Shown here piece by piece: positions 1 through 6,106 of a stretch of DNA of 11,834 bases; position 1 is the stretch's first letter, and each line of letters opens with the position of its first letter. The translations under genes and the position numbers were made by a program. The stretch covers positions 1 to 11,834 of the forward strand of contig JAFMSC010000083.1 of assembly GCA_017353825.1 (NCBI GenBank), written 5' to 3'. The notes below the pieces were generated by a model that was given only the letters and a program-made list of their open reading frames with translations, was not told the DNA's origin and ran no database searches. The DNA comes from Hyphomicrobiaceae bacterium. Lineage in GTDB: Bacteria > Pseudomonadota > Alphaproteobacteria > Rhizobiales > Hyphomicrobiaceae.

Positions 1-303
1 GTGCGGCTCTCTGCGCAGGAGGCGCGGCGGCTGGCGGCGGCGGCACGCGCGGCGCTAGCGCCGCTCAAGAAGGAGGTGGCCAAGGCCGAAGCCGAGATCG
101 AGCGCCTCGCCCGGCAGATCGCAGCCATCGACGCGTTGCTCGCCGATGCCGGTCTCTATGTGAAGGATGCCGCCCGCGCCCAGGCGCTAGCACGCGAGCG
201 CAGCGGCCTGGAGCGCGCACGCGCGGCAGCGGAGCACGCCTGGCTGGCGGCGAGCGAAGCCTATGAGGTGGCTCAGGCTGAGGCCGCGCGGAACAGCACC
301 TAG
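1..303 (+). CDS. ABC-F family ATPase, C-terminal end (partial)
   Basis: This is the last 100 codons of a gene that starts before the window; the GTG at base 1 is only the window edge. The visible protein is charged, Ala/Glu/Arg-rich and helical: LAPLKKEVAKAEAEIERL (about residues 19-36), then IAAIDALLADAGLY, then an Arg/Ala-rich helix ending AWLAASEAYE. This helix-turn-helix coiled coil is typical of the C-terminal domain of Uup-type ABC-F proteins, which follows the second ATPase domain. ABC-F proteins are soluble twin-ATPases without membrane domains that act on ribosomes; Uup-type members have been linked to DNA and ribosome quality control. The two ATPase domains lie outside the window, so the subfamily is inferred from the tail alone. 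The gene ends with TAG 30 bp from the convergent Kdo hydroxylase gene. Confidence 0.75.
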   Translation: MRLSAQEARRLAAAARAALAPLKKEVAKAEAEIERLARQIAAIDALLADAGLYVKDAARAQALARERSGLERARAAAEHAWLAASEAYEVAQAEAARNST

Positions 304-333
304 GCTGCGCTCGGTGGATCGCCGCCTCGAGCA

Positions 334-1224
334 CTATACGGCGAGCGTGCGGCCCGCAAGCCGCTCCAGTATCCGCAATGGCGAGAGCTCGGGCCTGAGC
401 TGGGCGGCGACCGGAAGCTCGAAGGTCTGCTCGAGCGCGAACTGACCTTTGATGGCGGCGTGGGGGACCAGATCGGTGAACACCACCCAGGTGCTGCCGG
501 CCGGAAAAGCGATTTCCTGGCGTGGCGCTTCCCGCTGATAGCGGGCGTCGCGCTTGGCCCGGTCATGGAGCTGCAGCATGACGTGGTCGTACTCGGTTCG
601 CCGCCCCTTGGTGATGCCGAACATGGCCTCGAGCCGGGCCACGCCGGGGATTGCGCGCCGCACGTCGGGAAGAAACCGGCGGGCGAACGTGTCAAAGGGC
701 TCACCGACGTGCCAGACCCTGGGTTTGCCCGAGGGATTGATGTTGGTAAAGACCCTGAGGATGCGCGCACCCCGCATCGGCCGCGAGGGGAAGGCGTCGG
801 CATGCAGGAGCCGGTCGTCCTTGCGATAGGACTTGGGCTGGCGCCCTTCGATCTCGTGCGGGCGGAAGCTGGTGCGCGCCTGCTTGAGAGCGCGCGTGTA
901 GTGCGGGAGCAGACCCCGCAGGAGCGTGCCGGTCAGGCCGGCGTAGCGGCTCATCATGGCCAGCAGCCGAGCCTCGCCGCTGCCTTGGGTCCTGGCGCCC
1001 TTTACCGCTCCGGCACCGGGATCGAAGCTGATGTTCTTTGCCTTCTGATCGGACGACGCCGCGGAAAGCATCCGCCGCTCCCCATCCCCGACCGGGAATG
1101 CGAGATGCTCGAAATAGAGCACCCGGCCTCCTTCGAGCGCCTCGATCGCGCACCTCTGATCCGCGGCCGTGAAGGGCAGATCCCAGGCGGATGCTTTGAA
1201 GGGTTCCAGGGCATTCATGGGCAT
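334..1224 (-). CDS. kdoO: Kdo 3-hydroxylase (Fe(II)/2-oxoglutarate-dependent)
   Basis: The 296-residue protein matches the Kdo hydroxylase family. These enzymes hydroxylate C3 of a Kdo sugar in the inner core of lipopolysaccharide, giving D-glycero-D-talo-octulosonic acid (Ko), using Fe(II), O2 and 2-oxoglutarate. Seen in the sequence: an HxD iron motif (H141-A-D143) in RLLHADAFPSRP, then RVFTNINPSGKPRVWHVGEPF, and near the end VPHAAIKGQFALEQTF with H255 as the likely distal iron ligand. Length is about that of known family members (~300). There is no signal peptide, which fits a cytoplasmic enzyme working on Kdo-lipid A precursors. Two starts are possible, ATG at 1224 or 1218; neither has a good Shine-Dalgarno site. 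The gene stands alone, convergent with the ABC-F gene. Family assignment is from remembered motif pattern; the exact Kdo residue modified is not predictable. Confidence 0.8.
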   Translation of the reverse strand: MPMNALEPFKASAWDLPFTAADQRCAIEALEGGRVLYFEHLAFPVGDGERRMLSAASSDQKAKNISFDPGAGAVKGARTQGSGEARLLAMMSRYAGLTGTLLRGLLPHYTRALKQARTSFRPHEIEGRQPKSYRKDDRLLHADAFPSRPMRGARILRVFTNINPSGKPRVWHVGEPFDTFARRFLPDVRRAIPGVARLEAMFGITKGRRTEYDHVMLQLHDRAKRDARYQREAPRQEIAFPAGSTWVVFTDLVPHAAIKGQFALEQTFELPVAAQLRPELSPLRILERLAGRTLAV

Positions 1225-1611
1225 GGCAATTTTTTGCGCCCGATTGCTGCGCAGCCTGTCTTTACAACCTATAGTTGAGTCTAAGTCGATGCCTACGCGG
1301 CAGCAGTTGGGTTGTCAACAGATTTCCCTCTGACCGCACGCTTGGCGCACAGAGCGCTGCCCGAGGCCACGGGAGCGCAAGGCCCTCGCACGCGCCCGGC
1401 ATGACAAAGAGCGGCGGGCGGTCGCGCGAGGAGCTAGCGCGGGTGGGCGCCGGGCCCGTGGGCTCGCCCCTCCACCCGGCCGGCACGATCCGCCACCTTG
1501 TCGTTTCTCCGAGACCGGGCGCACCAGGACGGTCGCCCGCAAAGGTGGGCCAGGCCCTCGACCAGCGCCTAGCCCACCCCCTATGGTCAGCGCGCGGGCG
1601 CCATGGCTGCT
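1225..1611. other. Intergenic stretch, no gene recognised
   Basis: The 387 bp between the start of the Kdo hydroxylase gene and the transposase remnant hold no ORF with a recognisable protein. An AT-richer patch at about 1258-1285 is the likely promoter zone for the Kdo hydroxylase gene, because it lies just upstream of its start, but I cannot define convincing -35 and -10 boxes. The rest is GC-rich and may be further decayed insertion-sequence DNA. Confidence 0.4.
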
Positions 1612-1950
1612 AAGTGTCCGATTGAGTTCCGCGCCGTCCATCACCACACGCACGTCGAGATCGGCGGGCGCGTTGCGCTCGACCTCGTCGAGGAACGTGC
1701 GGAACTCCTTGGTGCGGTGGCCGGTATGCGCATGCCGATCCCGTTCCGGCCTCTTCCCGTCGCCGACGGCGCCACGTTCGCGCGTGGAGGGCACGTTCTC
1801 CTGAATGCGCGCTGAAGCCAAGGGCCCTGCCTTGCGCCGCTGCGGTGCCGACGCCACCTGGCAGATCGGCCAGACGTTGCGTGACGATCCCGGGTGATGT
1901 AGAAGCTGGCCGCGGTGCAAATCCAAGAACAGGGAGGCGATCGTGTCCGA
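1612..1950 (-). pseudogene. IS630-family transposase remnant
   Basis: The conserved part is at 1612-1737, which reads HTGHRTKEFRTFLDEVERNA followed by PADLDVRVVMDGAEL. This matches the catalytic DDE domain of IS630-type transposases, where the pattern RHR-x-EFxxFLxxVExxxPxxLDxHxVxDNxxTHK is typical. The Asp in VVMD corresponds to the second catalytic Asp, but the following NYxTHK is degraded to GAELNRT. Upstream in the same frame SDTIASLFLDL (1915-1950) may correspond to the region before the first catalytic Asp; the stretch between is scrambled, with no recognisable first-Asp motif (VDEKSQ-like), no N-terminal helix-turn-helix and no C-terminal catalytic Glu segment. The reading frame stays open on both sides but the protein is not functional. 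No terminal inverted repeats or TA duplication could be assigned, so the element boundaries are unknown. Confidence 0.6.
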
Positions 1951-2020
1951 CATCAACGACCTCCCGGGTTTCGCGGGCGATATTTGACATCGGGCCGCCA
2001 AGGCCTTTCGTGTCAACTCC

Positions 2021-2052
2021 AGAACCAGCTCTTGCATGAGAACCAGCTCTTG
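2021..2052. repeat. 14-bp direct repeat, 18-bp period
   Basis: AGAACCAGCTCTTG occurs at 2021-2034 and again at 2039-2052, separated by CATG. It overlaps the first possible start codon (2036) of the PcfJ-like gene and looks like a small local duplication. It is one reason to prefer the downstream start at 2087 for that gene. Confidence 0.75.
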
Positions 2053-2086
2053 GCCGGCCTGGCTCGGCCCGTGGACATTGTCTTCA

Positions 2087-3238
2087 ATGCTCTCGAATGC
2101 ACTGCCCGCGCGCGTGCGGGACAGCGCGCGTACGCCCCTTTTGGAACGCCAACTCGGCAGATTCGCGGACCGCTACCGGCGCTCCGTGTATCAACTTGCC
2201 GGCCGACACCCTTTCCTGGCGGACCTCGCGGCAAGCTTTCCTGCGCTGCTGTTTGCACTGGCCGTGCCGCGCCACAGGTTCGATCCCGAGCCGGTGATCG
2301 CTCGGGCGATCGCCGGCGCCCCACTCGGCCGGCTGTGCGAAGCGGCGGAGGTTGCGTTCTGGCTGCGCAAGCTGACGCCGGAGGCGTTCGTTCGTCCGCT
2401 GCCGAAGCTGCCGGACAGTGCTGACTTTCGTTGCCGCGTCGCCAATCTCCTGCCGCGCTCGCCGCGTGCCGCGCCGGCGTGGGTGGGTGCGGTTGCCGAC
2501 GCGGCCGAGGCCTGCAGCGAGCGGTTTGCCTTGTGGGTGGCGCGCGAGATGGCGGGCAACGCCAAGCGCGTCAAGCTCGATCGCATCCAGCAAGTCGGCC
2601 TCTGGGCCTGGTTCTCTGGTCGCCCCGGGACCCGAGGTCATGCGTTAATCGACAGGCCGTGGGAGCCCTCCATTTCGCCGGCGACGGCGCTCGACGCGGC
2701 CCACGAGTGGCAAACGAGGGTCGAGCTCCATCTCGATCTCGGCGATGCGCCGATCGCCGACGTCTGGCTGCGGCCCTGTCGCGTGGCGGGCTACGATTTC
2801 GTCCCCCTGAGCTCGGCCATGGAGATCCTCGAAGAGGCGGCAGCCATGAAAAACTGCGTGCCGAAGTATGGGTGCGCGCTGGCGCACAATCGCTTGCGGC
2901 TCTGGAGCGTGCGCAAAGACGGCGTGCGGGTGGCGACCCTGGAGGTTGCGCGACCGTTCGGTGAACCACTGCCGAACGTCGTGGAGTTACGGGCGGCGAG
3001 GAACAGGGCCGCCGGCGTCGAGGTGTGGTGGGCCGCCCGCCAGTGGCTCAACGCTCACGATTTGCCGCGGATCGGCATGGAGCAAAGACCCAAGGGTGCT
3101 GTGCCCTTCGATCATGCGACCTGGATCGCACTTTGGCGGCCCTATTGGCTGGCCAAAGGGAGGATTCCCCATTGGCTGCCGCTTAGCCCATCGCCGGCTG
3201 CGCTCAGGGCATTGGCTGGCCGGCCCGGTCCTCGCTGA
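2087..3238 (+). CDS. PcfJ-like domain protein, unknown function
   Basis: The reading frame is open from ATG 2036 (400 residues); I prefer ATG 2087 (383 residues) because the extra 17 residues are encoded by a local duplication and are Trp/Ser-rich. Neither start has a clear Shine-Dalgarno site. The N-terminal two thirds are Arg/Ala-rich and helical with no motif I know. The C-terminal third carries the signature that recalls PcfJ-like proteins: FVPLSSAMEILEEAAAMKNC then VPKYG (about 255-279 in long-start numbering), LWSVRKDGVRVATLEV (289-304), and NVVELRAARNRAA (314-326). In that family a Glu-rich helix, a conserved NC(V) and Y, and a TLE strand recur. PcfJ was named from an enterococcal conjugative plasmid and has no established biochemical role. 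No signal peptide or membrane segment is seen. It sits alone between an IS630 remnant and glnS, which suggests acquisition by transfer, but its base composition does not stand out. Confidence 0.6.
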   Translation: MLSNALPARVRDSARTPLLERQLGRFADRYRRSVYQLAGRHPFLADLAASFPALLFALAVPRHRFDPEPVIARAIAGAPLGRLCEAAEVAFWLRKLTPEAFVRPLPKLPDSADFRCRVANLLPRSPRAAPAWVGAVADAAEACSERFALWVAREMAGNAKRVKLDRIQQVGLWAWFSGRPGTRGHALIDRPWEPSISPATALDAAHEWQTRVELHLDLGDAPIADVWLRPCRVAGYDFVPLSSAMEILEEAAAMKNCVPKYGCALAHNRLRLWSVRKDGVRVATLEVARPFGEPLPNVVELRAARNRAAGVEVWWAARQWLNAHDLPRIGMEQRPKGAVPFDHATWIALWRPYWLAKGRIPHWLPLSPSPAALRALAGRPGPR

Positions 3239-3454
3239 TGGGTAATGAATGAATGAATGTCCCAGCCTTCCAGTCACAGGGCGGATCGCCGGACGCGCAT
3301 TTTCTGCGATGTTTTGCATCCCTAGCCCAACTTTCTCAAGCGGGCGGATCACCGGCTTGCCCTCGGCGAACTACCCAGAAACTCGCTGCCGTGCAGCACG
3401 CCTTTCATCCATCCGGGTGCGCCCAGCGAATGGAAACTAAGTCGGGCAGGCCCC

Positions 3455-5137
3455 CTACCTTGCGCTCACCTTTGCCCATGTATCGCGCAAACCCACCGTG
3501 CGGTTGAACACGGGGCGGCCCGGGGTGGAGTCGCGGTCGGGGCAGAAGTAGCCCTGGCGCTCGAACTGGACCGGGTCGGACGAGTTGCCAGCGACGAGGG
3601 CGGGCTCCAGCTTGCAGCCGGCGAGGACCTCGAGGGAGTTCGGGTTGAGGTCGGCGGCGAAGTTGGCGGCGTCGGGGTCGGGCTTGGCGAACAGCTGGTC
3701 GTAGAGGCGCACCTCGGCGTCGACGGCATCGGCGGCCGAGACCCAGTGCAGCGTGGCCTGTACCTTGCGGCCGTCGGGGGGTGCGTTGCCGCCGCGGGTG
3801 GCCGGGTCGTAGGTACAGCGCAGCTCCACCACCTCGCCGGCGGCGTTCTTGATCGCCTCCCTGCAGGTGAGAAAGTAGGCGTAGCGCAGGCGCACCTCCT
3901 TCTGCGGCGAGAGGCGGAAGAACTTCTTGGGCGGGTTCTCCATGAAGTCGTCGCGCTCGATCCACAATTCGCGGGAGAAACGGATCTCGCGGGTGCCGGC
4001 GCTCTCGTCCTCCGGATTGTTGACTGCCTCAAGCTCCTCGACCTGGCCCTCCGGGTAGTTCTCGATCACCACCTTCAGGGGACGCAGCACCGCCATGCGC
4101 CTGCGCGCCGTCCTGTTGAGCGCCTCGCGCACGCTGAACTCGAACATGCCGTAATCTACCGTGCTGTTGGCCTTGGCCACGCCGACGCGCCTGACGAAGT
4201 CGCGGATCGCAGCCGGCGGCACGCCGCGTCGGCGCAGGCCGGCGATGGTGGGCATGCGCGGGTCGTCCCAGCCCGACACATGGCCATCGCGCACCAGCAG
4301 GGTCAGCACGCGCTTCGACAGCACCGTGTAGGTCATGTTGAGGCGGGCGAACTCGTACTGGCGCGGGCGCGAGGGCACGGGCAGGTTCTCGATGAACCAG
4401 TCATAAAGCGGCCGGTGGTCTTCGAACTCGAGCGTGCAGATCGAATGCGTGATGTGCTCGATGGCGTCCGACTGGCCGTGTGCGAAGTCGTAGCTCGGGT
4501 AGACGCACCATTTGTCGCCGGTACGGGGGTGGGAAGCGTGCAGGATGCGGTAGAGCACCGGGTCGCGCATATTGATGTTGCCGCTGCCCATGTCGATCTT
4601 GGCCCGCAGCACGCGGGCGCCGTTGGGGAACTCGCCGGCGCGCATCCGGCGGAACAGGTCGAGGTTCGCCTTGACGGAGCGGTCCCGGAACGGGCTGTTC
4701 CTGCCGGGCTCGATGAGGGTGCCGCGGTTGGCCCGCATCTCCTCCTGGCTCTGGTCGTCCACGTAGGCCTTGCCGGCCTTGATGAGATGCTCGGCCCAGC
4801 CGTAGAGGGTCTCGAAGTAGTCCGAGGCGTGGTAGAGGTGCTTGCCCCAGTCGAAGCCCAGCCAGCGCACGTCGCGCTCGATGGCGTCGATATATTCCTG
4901 CTCCTCTTTGGTTGGGTTGGTGTCATCGAAGCGCAGGTGGCAGCGCCCGCCGAACTCCCGAGCGATGCCGAAGTTGAGGCAGATCGACTTGGCATGCCCG
5001 ATGTGCAGGTAGCCGTTGGGCTCCGGCGGGAAGCGCGTCACCACCGTCTTGTGCCGGCCGGAGGCTAGGTCGTCCTGCACGATGTCGCGGATGAAGTCGT
5101 GTCCGGGCTCGCGGGTGGCTGTGTCAGCTGCCCTCAT
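3455..5137 (-). CDS. glnS: Glutaminyl-tRNA synthetase (class I)
   Basis: The enzyme charges tRNA-Gln with glutamine using ATP in the cytoplasm. The 560-residue protein from ATG 5137 is close in length to E. coli GlnRS (~554). Class I motifs are intact: FPPEPNGYLHIGHAKSICLN with HIGH at 45-48, LRFDDTNPTKEE near 68-79, and the KMSKS-type loop as VLSKR (272-276), followed by GWDDPRMPTIAGLRRRG. GlnRS-specific pieces such as CVYPSYDFAHGQSDAIEHIT are also clear, and the C-terminal beta-barrel anticodon domain runs from about 340 to the end. No YqeY extension is present. The frame stays open to ATG 5209, but those 24 extra residues would cover a perfect hairpin, whereas ATG 5137 has GGAG about 11 bp upstream. 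A direct GlnRS means Gln-tRNA need not be made through Glu-tRNA amidation. The gene is monocistronic here. Confidence 0.96.
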   Translation of the reverse strand: MRAADTATREPGHDFIRDIVQDDLASGRHKTVVTRFPPEPNGYLHIGHAKSICLNFGIAREFGGRCHLRFDDTNPTKEEQEYIDAIERDVRWLGFDWGKHLYHASDYFETLYGWAEHLIKAGKAYVDDQSQEEMRANRGTLIEPGRNSPFRDRSVKANLDLFRRMRAGEFPNGARVLRAKIDMGSGNINMRDPVLYRILHASHPRTGDKWCVYPSYDFAHGQSDAIEHITHSICTLEFEDHRPLYDWFIENLPVPSRPRQYEFARLNMTYTVLSKRVLTLLVRDGHVSGWDDPRMPTIAGLRRRGVPPAAIRDFVRRVGVAKANSTVDYGMFEFSVREALNRTARRRMAVLRPLKVVIENYPEGQVEELEAVNNPEDESAGTREIRFSRELWIERDDFMENPPKKFFRLSPQKEVRLRYAYFLTCREAIKNAAGEVVELRCTYDPATRGGNAPPDGRKVQATLHWVSAADAVDAEVRLYDQLFAKPDPDAANFAADLNPNSLEVLAGCKLEPALVAGNSSDPVQFERQGYFCPDRDSTPGRPVFNRTVGLRDTWAKVSAR

Positions 5138-5149
5138 GGGTTTCGATCT

Positions 5150-5182
5150 CCGAAATTCGGCACGGGCTATGCCCGTGCTTTT
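5150..5182. promoter_or_regulatory. Hairpin pair in the glnS leader (terminator-like on + strand)
   Basis: GCACGGGC (5160-5167), loop TAT, GCCCGTGC (5171-5178) form a perfect 8-bp stem, followed on the + strand by TTTT (5179-5182), as in a rho-independent terminator. Next to it CCGAA-A-TTCGG (5150-5160) is a second, smaller inverted repeat. Read on the minus strand both lie immediately before the glnS start, and the second overlaps the GGAG at its ribosome site, so a role in glnS translation or transcription is possible. No + strand gene clearly needs a terminator here. Confidence 0.5.
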
Positions 5183-5326
5183 GCGGGCCTTGCCAGTCCC
5201 TGCTTGCACCGCCTAGGGATGCCACAGCTCCGTCAAGGCTGTAGGTTGGGCAGAATTTTGCCGGCCTGCCGCCAGACGCCCGGGCCGGCGAGCGGCTGGC
5301 CGCCCTGTGTGCCAGAGCGGCGCCGC

Positions 5327-5662
5327 TCAGCGTTGTTGTCGTACTTGGGGTGCGTAGGCGTTGCAGCCGGAGCCCCAGGCCCGCAGGTAGGGCTTGTTGG
5401 GCGCGCTCGGGTCGCTCAGCGCCTTGTCATCCATGTCATCCATCGGACCTATGGCATCCCTCGGACCTATGGCGTGCGCAAGGTGGGCCGCGTGAGCCTG
5501 AAGCTCGTGGCCTTCGCGGACACCTTGGAGGCGCTCCCGCATGAAGTAAGGCTTCGAGGCGCTACGCCTGCGCGCTTCGGTCTCGACTTCGGCGGCCAGA
5601 GCCCCAGGGAGCCGCACCGTGATCGTTCGTGTGCACGACGTGATGGTTGCCATGAACGACAC
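5327..5662 (-). CDS. Ribbon-helix-helix (CopG-like) antitoxin-like protein, orphan
   Basis: The N-terminus reads TITVRLPGALAAEVETEARR, then RRSASKPYFMRERLQG: a beta strand with alternating polar/hydrophobic residues followed by two helices, as in ribbon-helix-helix antitoxins of VapB/CopG type (usual consensus TVRLPxxLaxEvexearrrxxSKSxvvRerL). The C-terminal PSAPNKPYLRAWGSG resembles the toxin-binding tail LSARKKxYLRxxGYG of the same group, but is altered. Between them is an 18-bp duplication giving HAIGPRDAIGPMDDMDD. The usual SKSD turn is SKPY here, so DNA binding may be weakened. The start is GTG 5662 or ATG 5653 without a good ribosome site. No PIN or other toxin gene follows: only 189 bp separate the end from glnS. 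The ORF is thus probably a decaying remnant of a toxin-antitoxin pair. RHH assignment is moderate; toxin loss is inference. Confidence 0.5.
   Translation of the reverse strand: MSFMATITSCTRTITVRLPGALAAEVETEARRRSASKPYFMRERLQGVREGHELQAHAAHLAHAIGPRDAIGPMDDMDDKALSDPSAPNKPYLRAWGSGCNAYAPQVRQQR
5443..5473. repeat. 18-bp-period duplication inside the antitoxin-like ORF
   Basis: TCGGACCTATGGC occurs at 5443-5455 and at 5461-5473. Just before it GTCATCCAT is also repeated in tandem (about 5427-5443). On the minus strand the duplication encodes AIGPRD/AIGPMD, so it keeps the frame. Confidence 0.7.
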
Positions 5663-5837
5663 TTAATACATGCGCTTGCGCCGTGCAACACATCTGGCGG
5701 CGGCAAATACCAGCCAACGAAAATGGCTCCAACGCCGGTTAGCGCAAATGGTCAGCCGCGAGCGAACCGACCGCGGCGAAGCGACCTGGCGCTTGCCCCG
5801 CTCGGCCACCAGCAGCATGTCGCCGCTCGAGGCGTGC

Positions 5838-6104
5838 GAGCCGATTGGTCCAGTTTTGAAATGCCATCGCAACGTTACGTCGCGTGGGCTGACGACCCGA
5901 GTTACGTCGCGTGTGCCGATGCGGATTTCGCCGAAGTTCGGCATTTCGAGACCGGCGATCGTCCGCAGCCGCGTTGACTTGCCGCAGCCGGAGGGAGCGA
6001 GCAGTACCAGGACCTCTCCGCACGTCACGACAGGGTGATGTCGTCGACGCCCTCGCAAAAACGGCTTGGTGACGCGGAGAAAACTCGAAAGGCGCGTGCG
6101 CCAT
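5838..6104 (-). pseudogene. ABC transporter ATP-binding subunit, frameshifted N-terminal fragment
   Basis: All three minus-strand frames together spell the start of a MalK/UgpC-type ATPase. FLRVTKPF is in one frame (near 6060-6085), CEGVDDITLS in a second (near 6025-6055). The first frame then resumes with CGEVLVLLAPSGCGKSTRLR (Walker A APSGCGKST at 5972-5998) and AGLEMPNFGEIRIGTRDVTR, and RNVAMAFQNWT with the Q-loop (5846-5879) is in a third frame. At least three frameshifts are needed, and nothing after the Q-loop (no LSGGQ signature, no Walker B) is present. The original ATG is at 6104, two bases after the stop of the upstream lyase gene, so the two were translationally coupled. Such ATPases energise uptake of sugars, glycerol phosphate, polyamines or other small organics; the permease genes are absent. 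The gene is dead by frameshift and 3' truncation. Confidence 0.85.
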
Positions 6105-6106
6105 GG

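Noticed and set aside
460..1278. Long open frame (272 codons) on the + strand across the Kdo hydroxylase gene
   Set aside because: It is the antisense shadow of a gene with clear catalytic motifs, and its protein is low-complexity with no known domain.
3746..5068. 440-codon open frame on the + strand antisense to glnS
   Set aside because: High-GC shadow frame; composition is His/Val/Ala/Glu-biased, typical of antisense to real coding sequence, while glnS is unmistakable.
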